Part shown: piece after piece, positions 35,864 through 45,914 of the stretch
How the letters are laid out: each line of letters begins with the position of its first letter
How positions within the stretch are numbered: the stretch's first letter is position 1
Source: an uncultured Flavihumibacter sp.
Lineage (GTDB): Bacteria > Bacteroidota > Bacteroidia > Chitinophagales > Chitinophagaceae
Length of the DNA stretch: 64,000 nt
Reading direction: 5' to 3'
Assembly (NCBI GenBank): GCA_902168105.1
Contig: CABHOY010000041.1
Coordinates: 186,001 to 250,000 of the forward strand
Position numbers and translations under genes: made by a program
Notes under the pieces: generated by a model
The model's input: the letters and a program-made list of their open reading frames with translations, nothing else
What the model was told of the DNA's origin: nothing
Databases searched by the model: none

Positions 35864-36901
35864 ATGAGGAAATGTTACCCTCTTCTTTTGCTATCACTAT
35901 CAATGATCTTTTCAGCAGTTGGTCAGCCTGTTGTTCATTTACCCGACGACTCCGTATTAACGGTACTTATGCAAAAGCATAACGTACCGGCTTTAGGTAT
36001 CGGCACTATCGAAAACAATCAGTTAAAAACGGTAAAGGTTTTCGGAGAACTGAGATCAGGCGTGCCTGCTCCCGTCAATACCATCTTTCAGGTCGCGTCG
36101 CTCACCAAACCGGTCGTAGAGATGACAACCTTACGATTAGTAAGCAAAGGACTTTGGTCGCTCGATGAACCCCTATACAAATACTGGATTGATCCTGATG
36201 TCACCAACGATCCAAGAAATAAGCGTCTAACCACCCGTCATGTACTTTCACATCAAACCGGTTTTGTTAACTGGCGCTGGCTTCATCCAAGCGGTAAACT
36301 TACTTTCGATTTCGAGCCAGGCACTAAAACACTATATTCCGGTGAAGGACTGGAGTATCTCAGACATGCATTGGAAGTCAAATTTAAAATGCCGCTTGCT
36401 GCTATCGTAGATAAATACCTTTTCAAACCGGATGGCATGAACGATACGCATTTTTTCTGGGATGAAAACGTAATAGAGGATAGATATGCGGTAGCCCACA
36501 ATAAAAAAAATGAACCATACGAAATCAGAAAAAACAAAGAAGCCAGTGCTGCAGACTTGCTGATGACCACCGTTCATGATTATACAACATTCGGAATAAA
36601 CGTTTTGAAGAAAACGGCATTAAACAATCAGATATGGCAGGACATGATACACATACAATCAAAAGAACCGAATGCAAAATTCGGACTGGGTTGGGAAGTA
36701 TTTAATAACCTCAAAGGAAAAGAATTTGCGCTGCTACATTCCGGTAGCGACCCCGGTGTAAGAACGGTCATCGTCCTTTTACCTGAATCGAAAAGAGGTC
36801 TGGTGATCTTTACCAATAGCGATAATGGCATGGCACTCCTTAAGGATCTCATTAAAGAAACCCTGGACATCGGAGAAGAATTACTCGAAAGAACAAAATA
36901 A
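35864..36901 (+). CDS. Secreted serine hydrolase (class C beta-lactamase fold)
   Basis: A 345-residue protein with signal peptide (LLLLSLSMIFSAVGQ). The penicillin-binding-protein/beta-lactamase fold is shown by the S-x-x-K motif in VASLTKPVVEM (catalytic Ser and Lys), a Tyr-based second motif in LYSGEGLEYL, and HSGSDPGV in place of the K-T-G triad. Members of this family are D-aminopeptidases, esterases or uncharacterised hydrolases more often than true beta-lactamases. The protein should be periplasmic. It is convergent with uxuA, with a shared hairpin between them. It sits between the uxuA fragment and the intact uxuA gene. Substrate unknown. Confidence 0.85.
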   Translation: MRKCYPLLLLSLSMIFSAVGQPVVHLPDDSVLTVLMQKHNVPALGIGTIENNQLKTVKVFGELRSGVPAPVNTIFQVASLTKPVVEMTTLRLVSKGLWSLDEPLYKYWIDPDVTNDPRNKRLTTRHVLSHQTGFVNWRWLHPSGKLTFDFEPGTKTLYSGEGLEYLRHALEVKFKMPLAAIVDKYLFKPDGMNDTHFFWDENVIEDRYAVAHNKKNEPYEIRKNKEASAADLLMTTVHDYTTFGINVLKKTALNNQIWQDMIHIQSKEPNAKFGLGWEVFNNLKGKEFALLHSGSDPGVRTVIVLLPESKRGLVIFTNSDNGMALLKDLIKETLDIGEELLERTK

Positions 36902-36905
36902 ACAG

Positions 36906-36936
36906 ATGCCCGGGGCTTCTACCCAGCCCCGGGCAT
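36906..36936. terminator. Bidirectional hairpin between serine hydrolase and uxuA
   Basis: A perfect 12-bp stem ATGCCCGGGGCT/AGCCCCGGGCAT with a 7-base loop lies between two convergent stop codons, 4 bases after one and 11 bases after the other. On the minus strand it is followed by CTGTTTATTTTG. Likely serves both genes; the T-runs are weak. Confidence 0.65.
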
Positions 36937-36947
36937 AAAGCTACTTT

Positions 36948-38114
36948 CTACCGTCCGTTCAGCCCGAAAGCGATCCCCATTTCTAACCCTCTCAGTTCCG
37001 CTAACCCCTTTAACCGGCCTATAGCCGAATAACCAGGGTAAGTAGTCTTCTCAAGATCGTCCAGCATCTGGTGACCATGATCCGGTCGCACGGGAAGCGT
37101 ATATCCCTTCCGCTGCATTAACAGCACTAATTCCTTCACCACACCGTACATATCCACTATGCCATCCAGGTGATCCGATTCAAAGAAGTTACCCGCCGCA
37201 TCCTGTTGCGTATTACGCAGATGCACAAAATAGATGCGGTCTCCGAACCGCCGTATCATCTCCGGCAGATCATTATCTTTTCTAACCCCGAAAGAGCCCG
37301 TACAGAAACATAAACCATTAGCAGGAGAAGGTACTGCCATCAACAAAGCCTCCACATCCGCAGTAGTGCTGACAATACGCGGCAATCCCAAAACCGGGAA
37401 AGGCGGATCATCCGGATGAATTGCCAGCTGCACTCCCACAGATTCCGCTACCGGCGTAACTTCCTGCAGAAAATAGTACAAGTGCTCGCGCAACTTCGCT
37501 GCATCAATATCCTTATAAGTATCCAGCGCCTGCAATACTTCAAGTGCAGTAAAAGGCACATCACTGCCCGGCAATCCCAGTAAAGCATTCTTATAAAGCG
37601 TAGCCTGGTCTTTGTCGTTCATCCCGCTCAGTAAAGCCGCTGCTTCCGCAAGCTCGTCTGTCGTATAATCTTTCTCCGCGCCCGGCCTTTCCAACATGAA
37701 TACATCGAAAGCAATAAAAGCCGATCGCTCGAACCGCAGGGCTTTACTACCATCCGGTAAAGTATAAGCGATGTCGGTACGTATCCAGTCCAGCACCGGC
37801 ATAAAATTGTACGTCACTACCTTCAGCCCGCATTGTGCAATGTTCAACAGGCTTTGCTTATAATTGGCAATATGCAGCTGATAATCACCCGTTTGCTTTT
37901 TAATATCCTCACTCACCGGCAAACTTTCGATCACCGCCCAGGTCATACCGGCAGCTTCAATCACCGCCCTTCGTTTGTTGATCTCCCGGACGGTCCATAC
38001 TTCCCCTACCGGAATATGATGCAACGCAGTTACCACTCCCGTACATCCTGACTGCCTGATATCCCACAAGCTCACCGGATCGTTCGGACCGAACCAGCGC
38101 ATAGTTTTCTCCAT
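36948..38114 (-). CDS. uxuA: D-mannonate dehydratase
   Basis: A UxuA-family enzyme that dehydrates D-mannonate to 2-keto-3-deoxy-D-gluconate in the hexuronate pathway. The family start [19 protein letters not shown], the core segment [20 protein letters not shown] with metal-binding His/Asp, [16 protein letters not shown], and the C-terminal [16 protein letters not shown] are all present; the length of 388 is normal. I chose the ATG giving [12 protein letters not shown]; another ATG 9 bases earlier, three bases after the GH3 stop, is equally possible. It is the last gene of the SusC-SusD-GH3-uxuA operon and so under the LacI-type regulator by position. It acts on mannonate derived from glucuronate, linking it to the GH67 alpha-glucuronidase operon across the regulator. 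Confidence 0.95.
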   Translation of the reverse strand: MEKTMRWFGPNDPVSLWDIRQSGCTGVVTALHHIPVGEVWTVREINKRRAVIEAAGMTWAVIESLPVSEDIKKQTGDYQLHIANYKQSLLNIAQCGLKVVTYNFMPVLDWIRTDIAYTLPDGSKALRFERSAFIAFDVFMLERPGAEKDYTTDELAEAAALLSGMNDKDQATLYKNALLGLPGSDVPFTALEVLQALDTYKDIDAAKLREHLYYFLQEVTPVAESVGVQLAIHPDDPPFPVLGLPRIVSTTADVEALLMAVPSPANGLCFCTGSFGVRKDNDLPEMIRRFGDRIYFVHLRNTQQDAAGNFFESDHLDGIVDMYGVVKELVLLMQRKGYTLPVRPDHGHQMLDDLEKTTYPGYSAIGRLKGLAELRGLEMGIAFGLNGR

Positions 38115-38126
38115 CAATAACATTTG

Positions 38127-40451
38127 CTATGGTATTACTGTCAATGAAACAGATGTTGTTTTATCTGATGCCGTACCGGCCATAATTGTAAATGTACCCG
38201 GTTCCACACCCCACTTCATGTCCTTGTTATAAAATGATAAAGCGGATGCATCAATCGTGAAATGAACGGTTTGAGATTGACCCGGTTCCAGCCAGATCTT
38301 CTGAAAGCCCTTCAGTTCCATTACCGGACGGGGAACAGATGAATAATCATCTCTGATGTACAACTGCACAACCTCTGCTCCTGCCCTGCTGCCGGTATTC
38401 TTCACCGTTACACTCGCCACTGTTTTACCGTTTGCTTTAATTTTTTCTTCGGATAATATTAAGTCGCTATACCCGAAGCTCGTATAACTTAACCCGTGAC
38501 CAAACGCAAATAGCGGACTTGCATCAAAGCCTAAATTATAACCACGACGCGCCGATGGTTTATAGTTGTAATAAGCAGGAATATGTCCCGCTGTCCTCGG
38601 AAATGAAATAGGTAATTTACCACTGGGATTAATGTCACCAAATAACACATCCACCATTGCATAACCGCTCTCCTGACCTAAATACCAACACTGCATAATC
38701 GCCGGCACTATAGCAGTAACAGGACCTAGACTTAACGGCGGACCGCTATTAACGAACGCACACGTAGGCTTACCTACTGCAGCCACAGCCTTCACCAACG
38801 CTATCTGCCCATTCAGCAGCTCCAGTGTAGGCATATCGCCCAGGTGATTACTGGCCCAGCCTTCCCTGTTCATGCTCTCATTACCACCAATAAACAACAC
38901 TACTGCATCCGCCTGTTTCGCGATCTCCATTGCTGCATCGATCTTACTTTTATCCGGATTGTTCGCCGCAAGATTGATCGTATCGGCAAACCAGTTGTTC
39001 TTATCAGTCAAGGTAACACCTTCCGCATACAACACTTTTATCTTATCGCCATAACGCTCTTTCATAGCCTGCAAAGGCGAGATCGTAACGCGGGGTTTGC
39101 CGGAATAACCACCCAGCAAACACTTGTCCGCATTCGGTCCGATAAAAGCAATCGTTTTCACCTTGTTCTTATCCAACGGTAATACCTGCTGATCGTTCTT
39201 CAGCAATACCATCGCTTCCTGCGCTGCACGATAAGCTACCGCCCTCTTAGAAGCGCTGCCTACCAATGTGTCAGCACGCGCTACATCCACATAAGGGTTA
39301 TCAAATAATCCTACACGAAATTTATTGATCAGTATTCTCTTTACGGCGGAATCTAGCGTTTTCACAGATACCCTGCCGCTCTTCACAGCCTGCGCCAGGT
39401 TCTTAAATCCATCCGGATCAGGTGTTTCTATCTCCACTCCTGCATTGATTGCCAGCACGCCCGCTTCATCCAGCGATGGCGTTACTTTATGCAAAGTCTG
39501 CACATCTCTCACAGCATAATAGTCCGACACTATCGCACCTTTAAAACCCCATTCCTTTCTCAGGATATCCTTCAGCAAATAACTATTAATGTGCGCCGGC
39601 AAACCGAATACTTCGTTATAACAGGCCATTACATTCATCGCTCCTGCCTCTTGTATACACGCTACGAACGGCTTGAAAAAGACCTCTCTTGCCGTCCGTA
39701 TATCAATATTACTGGGCGATACATTCAGACCACCTTCACTCTGTCCATGAATACCAAAATGTTTCAATGTAGCAGCTACCTTGTCACGACCCAGATACAC
39801 ACCACCACCCTGGTATGCCTTGATCTGTGCTACAGATAACCGGGATATCAGGTATGGATCTTCTCCCATCGTTTCTTCCGTTCTGCCCCAACGCGGATCA
39901 CGTACAATATCGACAACCGGGGCCAATACCTGTTGCCCGCCCCTGGCACGAACTTCCGCTGCAACATTCGTAAAAACATCCCCCATCAAAGCCTCATTCC
40001 AGGTACTGGCCAATGCGATCGGTACCGGAAAGTTAGTAGCATCCTGCGTTTGCTGACCATGCAACGATTCCTCATGTACCATCACAGGGATGCCCAGTCT
40101 TGTCTTCTCTATAAAATAACGCTGTATACTATTATACAATTCAGCCTGTTCTTTCGGATGACGCCCGTCACTGTTAGGTCCTCCTTTTTCATTCAAACGT
40201 GCTATCTCTCCCAGTCCGTTCTTCAATATCACGCCGGCTTTCGCCTCATCGAAAGTACCCAGCTCACTCAACAGACCAGCCTTTTGCGCCCAGAAACATT
40301 GCGTCTGCATCACCTTCTCACCCAGCGTCATTCTGGCTAACAGGTCCTTCGCCCGTGCATCCGGCGATAACTGCTTATTCCTGTAGGCAGGCAATTGCGC
40401 ATAGCATACGTAACTGCTTAATAAAGCGATGGCTAAAAAATATTTCCTCAT
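38127..40451 (-). CDS. Secreted GH3 beta-glycosidase
   Basis: A 774-residue glycoside hydrolase family 3 enzyme with signal peptide (FLAIALLSSYVCYAQ). The N-terminal (alpha/beta)8 domain includes HEESLHGQQTQDATNFPVP, APVVDIVRDPRWGRTEETMGEDPYL (two lines of the family signature) and the nucleophile Asp in GAIVSDYYAVRD. The alpha/beta sandwich domain carries IAFIGPNADKC and VLFIGGNESMNREG, and a fibronectin-III-like domain closes the protein (GAEVVQLYIRDDYSSVPRPV). GH3 enzymes release terminal glucose or xylose; beside GH67, an acetylesterase and uxuA, beta-xylosidase activity is the best guess. It stands between SusD and uxuA, 3-12 bases from the latter. Periplasmic or surface location inferred. 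Confidence 0.92.
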   Translation of the reverse strand: MRKYFLAIALLSSYVCYAQLPAYRNKQLSPDARAKDLLARMTLGEKVMQTQCFWAQKAGLLSELGTFDEAKAGVILKNGLGEIARLNEKGGPNSDGRHPKEQAELYNSIQRYFIEKTRLGIPVMVHEESLHGQQTQDATNFPVPIALASTWNEALMGDVFTNVAAEVRARGGQQVLAPVVDIVRDPRWGRTEETMGEDPYLISRLSVAQIKAYQGGGVYLGRDKVAATLKHFGIHGQSEGGLNVSPSNIDIRTAREVFFKPFVACIQEAGAMNVMACYNEVFGLPAHINSYLLKDILRKEWGFKGAIVSDYYAVRDVQTLHKVTPSLDEAGVLAINAGVEIETPDPDGFKNLAQAVKSGRVSVKTLDSAVKRILINKFRVGLFDNPYVDVARADTLVGSASKRAVAYRAAQEAMVLLKNDQQVLPLDKNKVKTIAFIGPNADKCLLGGYSGKPRVTISPLQAMKERYGDKIKVLYAEGVTLTDKNNWFADTINLAANNPDKSKIDAAMEIAKQADAVVLFIGGNESMNREGWASNHLGDMPTLELLNGQIALVKAVAAVGKPTCAFVNSGPPLSLGPVTAIVPAIMQCWYLGQESGYAMVDVLFGDINPSGKLPISFPRTAGHIPAYYNYKPSARRGYNLGFDASPLFAFGHGLSYTSFGYSDLILSEEKIKANGKTVASVTVKNTGSRAGAEVVQLYIRDDYSSVPRPVMELKGFQKIWLEPGQSQTVHFTIDASALSFYNKDMKWGVEPGTFTIMAGTASDKTTSVSLTVIP

Positions 40452-40469
40452 AGATCAATGAATGGTTAA

Positions 40470-40494
40470 GGCCTGCAACAATATGCTGCAGGCC
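40470..40494. other. Hairpin between SusD and GH3 genes
   Basis: An 8-bp GC-rich stem GGCCTGCA/TGCAGGCC with a 9-base loop lies in the 74-base gap inside the minus-strand operon. There is no T-run on the minus strand, so it is more likely an mRNA processing or stability structure that makes SusC/SusD more abundant than the enzymes downstream than a terminator. Function is inference. Confidence 0.5.
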
Positions 40495-40525
40495 GGTTTT
40501 TATGATGGAAGAGAAATATCAACGA

Positions 40526-42352
40526 TCAATACCCAGGATTCTGATATTGCATCTTATTCATATCAGCAACAGCATCCAGTTGTCCTTTCGGAATAGGCCT
40601 CAACACATGAAACTCCTTGATACCGGCAGCACCGTCTGGATTGTACGCCTTCACTCTGTCAATCAGCTTACCACGTACCGCGAGGTCAGGCCAGCGCATG
40701 CTTTCTCCGCACAGCTCACGGGTGCGTTCATCCAATATAAAGTCCAGTGTGATCTGCGATACATCATTCACCCTGATAGCATTATATCGCGCCGTCACTT
40801 CACTTTCACTCAATCCCGGGCGATAGGCCGCACGTTGTTTTAACACATTGATCAGGCCTACGGCATCCGCCGGATGATTATCCCCTAACGCCGCTTCCGC
40901 CGCTATCAGGTATACTTCGGATAATTTGCTGACAACGAAAGGCCTTCCTCCCTGGTCGTTGGCCGCCAGTTTATTAGGGTCTTCATATTTACTCAGGCTT
41001 GGGTACATGTTCCTCGTTACCACAGGATCTATCGAACCGCCGATCAGATAAAACTCTCTCGGCGCGATCACACGGTATGGTTTCAGTTTCGGCCCTGCGG
41101 GCGATATGCCATTCAGTGAATCAGCGATCCTGTTAGTTTTCGCCATGATAAAAGCAGTGTCCACATTGGCAGTAAAACCGCCGCCTGTAACCGAAGCGAT
41201 ATATACCGTACGGAAAGTCCCGTCGTAACGGCTGTCATTTGTTTTATCTGCAAAGGCGACATTGTACAACCAGGGCGTCGGACAAAAACGTCGTATCGGA
41301 CGGCCATACTGCACCGTCCTGGCAGATATAGGCTGTGTCGTGGAAGACGCCTCAGGCGCTCTCACAGAGGTATAGTCACCCACAAAATCATTATTGGCGT
41401 CAATCCCTTTTAAACCACCACCAATGCCGTTCGGATTACCTACTTCGTTCGCATTGTTATTGCCCGGGATACGTTCCACAGCATACAATATCTCCGCATT
41501 ATAATCATTGCCCGGTCTGTGTACATCCGCATAATTCTGCTGAAGCGCCACACCATAAAAGGCCTGATTGTTGATCAGCTCCATCGCCGTGTTATAGGCG
41601 TTCGTGAAATCTGAGGGCTGTTTAGCCGTGGAATATGCCCGGCAGAGGTACGCCTTTGACAACATGTGTAAAGCGGCTGATTTAGACAATTTAAAGGCAT
41701 TAGTGGGCCTTTTATCCGGCAGGTTCTCACTGGCAAAGGTCAGGTCGTCTATAATGACGTTATAATCCTTCACCAGCACATCTGCAACAGGCAATCTGTT
41801 GAACCCCTGGAAAGCCGTTTCATTGAACACCAGGTCTCCGTTCCCAAGATCTACCGGCACTGCTCCAAACTGCTGTACGAGCAGCAGATAATAAGCGGCT
41901 CTTAAGAACCGGGCTTCCCCCTGTATCACTCTCCGCTGGTCTTCACTGACAGGTACTTCCGGTGCATACTGCAATATGGCGTTCGCCAGATTGATATTCG
42001 AATAACTCCTGTTCCAGGGAGTCAGGATAGCGCCATTGGCAAAGTCCAGCGTATAGTTACCTAGCGTCAGGAAATCCTGCGTACCACCAGCGCCGTTCCG
42101 GGGCTGCTCTCCATAAGTATATTCATCCGTACCACATACCGCGATGGCTACAGCCCCCTCCGGACCATAGTTGAACCGCATACCGGAATACAGTGCATTC
42201 ACAGCGTTCTGTAAACCCGCCGGTGTTTTAAAATACTCCGGAGAGAACACGGTGTACGGACGCTCCTCCAGCTTTTTGTTACAGCCGGTCACTGTTAGCA
42301 GTAATCCCCCGGCCATTATCGTCAGAAACTGATATATAGGCTTCATATGCAT
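40526..42352 (-). CDS. SusD/RagB-family glycan-binding lipoprotein
   Basis: A 608-residue SusD homologue with a lipoprotein signal ending LLLTVTGC, the Cys being lipidated. Family landmarks: EARFLRAAYYLLLVQQFGAVP near residue 150, SEVYLIAAEAALGDNHPADAVGLIN in the C-terminal half, and LDFILDERTRELCGESMRWPDLAVRG near the end. It binds the oligosaccharide at the cell surface above the SusC channel encoded 9 bases upstream. The GH67/GH3/uxuA context suggests a xylan-type ligand, likely glucuronoxylan oligosaccharides. A second ATG two codons in (MKPIYQF) could be the start. Confidence 0.93.
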   Translation of the reverse strand: MHMKPIYQFLTIMAGGLLLTVTGCNKKLEERPYTVFSPEYFKTPAGLQNAVNALYSGMRFNYGPEGAVAIAVCGTDEYTYGEQPRNGAGGTQDFLTLGNYTLDFANGAILTPWNRSYSNINLANAILQYAPEVPVSEDQRRVIQGEARFLRAAYYLLLVQQFGAVPVDLGNGDLVFNETAFQGFNRLPVADVLVKDYNVIIDDLTFASENLPDKRPTNAFKLSKSAALHMLSKAYLCRAYSTAKQPSDFTNAYNTAMELINNQAFYGVALQQNYADVHRPGNDYNAEILYAVERIPGNNNANEVGNPNGIGGGLKGIDANNDFVGDYTSVRAPEASSTTQPISARTVQYGRPIRRFCPTPWLYNVAFADKTNDSRYDGTFRTVYIASVTGGGFTANVDTAFIMAKTNRIADSLNGISPAGPKLKPYRVIAPREFYLIGGSIDPVVTRNMYPSLSKYEDPNKLAANDQGGRPFVVSKLSEVYLIAAEAALGDNHPADAVGLINVLKQRAAYRPGLSESEVTARYNAIRVNDVSQITLDFILDERTRELCGESMRWPDLAVRGKLIDRVKAYNPDGAAGIKEFHVLRPIPKGQLDAVADMNKMQYQNPGY

Positions 42353-42361
42353 GCTAATGGT

Positions 42362-45300
42362 TTAAAGTGAGATATTGGCTCCAAGCGTGAAAGTCCTCAT
42401 AGGCGGTGTGCCCAGGCCCACTGTAATAGAACCGTTCCCGTTAGTGTTCGGACGGATATTCCCCGGATCTGCCACACCCTGTGTACCTACGCCGGTCCCC
42501 TCCGGATCAACGCCCGTCTTATCAAAGAATGGAGAGAATATAGTAGCGACATTATCTACCGTCAGATAAAAACGTATTGCCTGCGCATTCAACCGTTTCA
42601 GCAAAGGACCATTAAATGTATATCCCAGGTTGATACTTCTGATCTTTACAAAAGACGCATCGTAGTATCCAAGCGTAGTCCATGCCGTACTGATATTGCT
42701 GATAGTAGCCTGCGGCTTCGGGAACCAGTTGGAAGGATTACTTTCCGTCCAGTAGTCCACCTTCAGACCGTTACGTTTACCATCCATTACCGTCAGATAA
42801 GCGGCATTCGGCTGATGCACCTGGCTGATAAGGGTTCCTCCGAAACGTGCATACATTACAATGCTCAGATCAATGCCTTTATAAGAGAACCTGTTGGTCA
42901 ATCCACCCTGTAAACGCGCTTCCATACTACCGATCACATAACGGTCGTACAATGCGCTGATCTGTCCATCAGGTTTGCCCTCCGGCCCTCCATGGTCTTC
43001 AAACTTGATCTGTCCCGGAATAGCGCCATAGGTGGCTGCTTCAGCGGCCTCATTACTTTGCCAGATACCCAGTTTTTTATAGTCGTAAATAGCCGACATC
43101 GGGTGACCAACAAACAACTGATTCGCCACATCTTCCGTTACCTGGCTACTTAATTTCAGGATCTTATTCCTGTTAAAGAACAGGTTCAGATCAGTGCTCC
43201 AGGAGAACCCGCTCTTTGACCTGATATTTACTGATGATGCCGTAAACTCCAGTCCCTTGTTCTGCATCTCACCGATGTTCGTTTGATAAGCGCCTGACAC
43301 GCCGGATGTAGGCGGCAGTGTTACACTATAGAGAATTCTATTGGTCTTCGCATAATAGTAATCCAGCGACCCTGTCAGTCTGTTATTAAACAAACCGAAG
43401 TCCACCCCGATATTACGCGTTTGCGTATACTCCCATTGCAAATTAGGATTGGGCAATGTAGCTACCTGATACCCTGTTACGATAGTACCGCCGTAGTTAT
43501 ACCTGATCACATTACCCGGAGCAGCCAGAAAGTTATCATTGGTCACAAGCCCCAATGATGCATAAGGCAATACCGCCTGATTGGAAGTCTGTCCCCATCC
43601 TGCACGTATCTTCAGATCAGACAGGAACTTCACTTTACTCATAAATGATTCCCTGCTTATATTCCATCCTGCGGATACCGCCGGATAGGAATGCCATTTC
43701 TGCCCGGGAGATAGTCTTGAAGAACCATCCATACGCCCTGTCAGTGTCAGCATATAACGATCATCATAGACATAGTTAACCCTCGCCATATACGATAACA
43801 AAGCCCATGAACTTTCATCGCCATCTACCACAGCAGCGGGCGTTGTATTGGATTGAGAGAGGTTATAGAATTGTACAAAATCTTCATTGATAGAATCTTT
43901 AGAAACAGAAGTAGAATGCATGTGGTTCTCCTGTACACTGTACAAACCTGTAAAGCTGATACGGTGTTTCTTGGCGATAGTTTTGTCGTAGTACAACAGG
44001 TGCTCCAGCGTATAACCCCATGCCTCTTCATTGAACACGGAAGCCGTATTGCCCTTGAAACCACGGAAGAACGCAGGATTGGTAGGCGTATTGGCACTCT
44101 GGAACTGATCGTTCTCCTGTTGCCTGAAACTCAGGCCCAGGTTCACGCGGTACCGTAAACCGTCTAATATTTCATACTCACCATAAATACTGTTGTTGGA
44201 GGTCATCCTGCGGATCTTGTCAACCCAGTTATTATTGTTCCGCTGCAACAGCAACGGACTATAAGTAGGATAGTTATTATCATCAATATTACCATTCGGC
44301 AACGGGATCACATTGCCGGCACTATCGTATGGAGGCATGAGCGGGCTTATTGCCAGCGTTGGGAACATTGTGTTCTGCGCCACAAACTGTGAGCCATTAG
44401 TCACACCTACCTGGTTGATAGTCGTGATACCCACCTTGATACGTTTACCGATACGGCTGTCGATAGTAGCACGTAAGGAATAACGTGTGAAATCCTGTCC
44501 CGGCACCACTGCTTCTTCTTTATAGTAACCACCGCCCAGTGAGAAGGTATTTCCGGCATGCCCGCCGGATACCGTCAGGTTGTGATTACTACGATAACCG
44601 GTACCATACATCAGGTCCTGCCAGTCAGTACTTCTGCCGCTGGCAATAGACTTTTGCTCTTCAGGCATGTACCCTTGTCCCCAGGTAGAAGTATCACGCA
44701 TGGTCTGGTATTCCTGCGGATTAAACACCGGGTATTTATTAGCCACCTTACTGAAACCATGATAGCCACTGTAGGCGACACGGGTATCGCCGCTCTTACC
44801 ACGTTTGGTAGTAACGATGACCACACCGTTAGCGCCCCTTGATCCGTAAATAGCAGTAGCAGAAGCATCTTTGAGCACATCGATAGAAGCGATATCGTCA
44901 GGGTTCAGATCGTTGAGCGTACCTTCAAAAGGAATACCGTCCACAACAAACAGGGGTTCATTGGAACCACTGATTGATCTTGTACCCCTTATCCTGATCT
45001 GCGCACCGGCGCCGGGAGTGGTACCTGCACGCTGGATCTCCAGACCAGCAGCACGGCCCTGTAACGCCTGTTGCACGTTAGCTACCGGCACTTCTCTCAG
45101 GGTGGTTTCATTCACGGAAACGACAGACCCTGTCACATCCTTACGCTTTTGCGTACCGTAACCTATCACCACCACTTCCCCTATATCTTTTGAAACAGGC
45201 AATAACTGTACGGTGATAGTCGTCTGATCTCCTACCACTATTTCTTTTTCTCCAAATCCCATACTTGTAACAACTAATACGGCCTGCGGACCGGCAGTAA

Positions 45301-45535
45301 TAGTAAACTCCCCGCTGACGTTGGTCACCGTACCGTTCACCGTTCCTTTTACCTGAACTGTGGCGCCGATAATTGCAGTCCCCAGGTCGCTGATAACCCT
45401 GCCTTTTACTGTTTTATCCTGCTGAGCAAGACTTACCGCAGGAATGGCAAGCTGGCAAATAAGCATAACGGCGACCCAGAAAGCCGTATACTTCCGCCAT
45501 TTCCCCCTATAGCATTGTAAATGTAAATTGACCAT
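42362..45535 (-). CDS. SusC/RagA TonB-dependent transporter, glucuronoxylan locus
   Basis: A 1057-residue SusC-type channel: signal region (FWVAVMLICQLAIPAVSLAQQ), carboxypeptidase-regulatory domain (VKGRVISDLGTAIIGATVQV), plug entry VVVIGYGTQKRKDVTGSVVS, plug core (NPDDIASIDVLKDASATAIYG, SRGANGVVIVTTKRG), then the beta-barrel ending MRTFTLGANISL. It is the first gene of the SusC-SusD-GH3-uxuA operon on the minus strand. A site resembling the LacI-type operator lies 28-39 bases upstream of the start, so the operon is probably repressed by the divergent regulator. Together with SusD it imports glycan fragments across the outer membrane. Substrate inferred from operon content only. Confidence 0.93.
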   Translation of the reverse strand: MVNLHLQCYRGKWRKYTAFWVAVMLICQLAIPAVSLAQQDKTVKGRVISDLGTAIIGATVQVKGTVNGTVTNVSGEFTITAGPQAVLVVTSMGFGEKEIVVGDQTTITVQLLPVSKDIGEVVVIGYGTQKRKDVTGSVVSVNETTLREVPVANVQQALQGRAAGLEIQRAGTTPGAGAQIRIRGTRSISGSNEPLFVVDGIPFEGTLNDLNPDDIASIDVLKDASATAIYGSRGANGVVIVTTKRGKSGDTRVAYSGYHGFSKVANKYPVFNPQEYQTMRDTSTWGQGYMPEEQKSIASGRSTDWQDLMYGTGYRSNHNLTVSGGHAGNTFSLGGGYYKEEAVVPGQDFTRYSLRATIDSRIGKRIKVGITTINQVGVTNGSQFVAQNTMFPTLAISPLMPPYDSAGNVIPLPNGNIDDNNYPTYSPLLLQRNNNNWVDKIRRMTSNNSIYGEYEILDGLRYRVNLGLSFRQQENDQFQSANTPTNPAFFRGFKGNTASVFNEEAWGYTLEHLLYYDKTIAKKHRISFTGLYSVQENHMHSTSVSKDSINEDFVQFYNLSQSNTTPAAVVDGDESSWALLSYMARVNYVYDDRYMLTLTGRMDGSSRLSPGQKWHSYPAVSAGWNISRESFMSKVKFLSDLKIRAGWGQTSNQAVLPYASLGLVTNDNFLAAPGNVIRYNYGGTIVTGYQVATLPNPNLQWEYTQTRNIGVDFGLFNNRLTGSLDYYYAKTNRILYSVTLPPTSGVSGAYQTNIGEMQNKGLEFTASSVNIRSKSGFSWSTDLNLFFNRNKILKLSSQVTEDVANQLFVGHPMSAIYDYKKLGIWQSNEAAEAATYGAIPGQIKFEDHGGPEGKPDGQISALYDRYVIGSMEARLQGGLTNRFSYKGIDLSIVMYARFGGTLISQVHQPNAAYLTVMDGKRNGLKVDYWTESNPSNWFPKPQATISNISTAWTTLGYYDASFVKIRSINLGYTFNGPLLKRLNAQAIRFYLTVDNVATIFSPFFDKTGVDPEGTGVGTQGVADPGNIRPNTNGNGSITVGLGTPPMRTFTLGANISL

Positions 45536-45562
45536 TTTCCCGTATTTTGTTAAGATGTAAAT

Positions 45563-45574
45563 GAAATCGGTTGT
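45563..45574 (-). promoter_or_regulatory. Putative LacI-type operator before susC
   Basis: Read on the minus strand the site is ACAACCGATTTC inside TTACAACCGATTTCATTT, matching 10 of 12 positions of the ACAACCGATTGT found before lacI and, with one change, before the GH67 gene. It lies about 30 bases upstream of the SusC start codon. The central CCGA/TCGG is the type of core bound by LacI-family proteins. Binding is inferred. Confidence 0.65.
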
Positions 45575-45843
45575 AATCCCACCGCAATCAATACCTGTCT
45601 GAATAACGTGAACACTTCAGCGCAGCCGGTCATGCCGCAGCCGATCAAATCTGCCGGTAATTTTATGAAGTCACAGTAAAGGGTTACTTATAGCCTTGAG
45701 CAGGCGGGAAATGAGCTGTCTGTTTTTCATTAAACCGTTGGCACGAGCCTTCTTTCGTTTATTTCGTGGAACCCTTAGAAATGTGCTTACATTTGTGGAA
45801 TCTTTTTGTCTGTCTTTTCAGACACGAATATAGCAATTTTAAT

Positions 45844-45869
45844 AAAAAATACAACCGATTGTATTTTTT
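45844..45869 (+). promoter_or_regulatory. Palindromic LacI-type operator before the regulator
   Basis: A 26-bp palindrome with 11-bp arms AAAAAATACAA and TTGTATTTTTT around CCGA; the core is ACAACCGATTGT. It is 45 bases upstream of the lacI-like start, so autoregulation is likely, and it may also affect the divergent susC promoter. Confidence 0.75.
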
Positions 45870-45914
45870 AGATAAAATATTTCTACTTTTATTTGTACAG
45901 GAAACATCCTTGTC

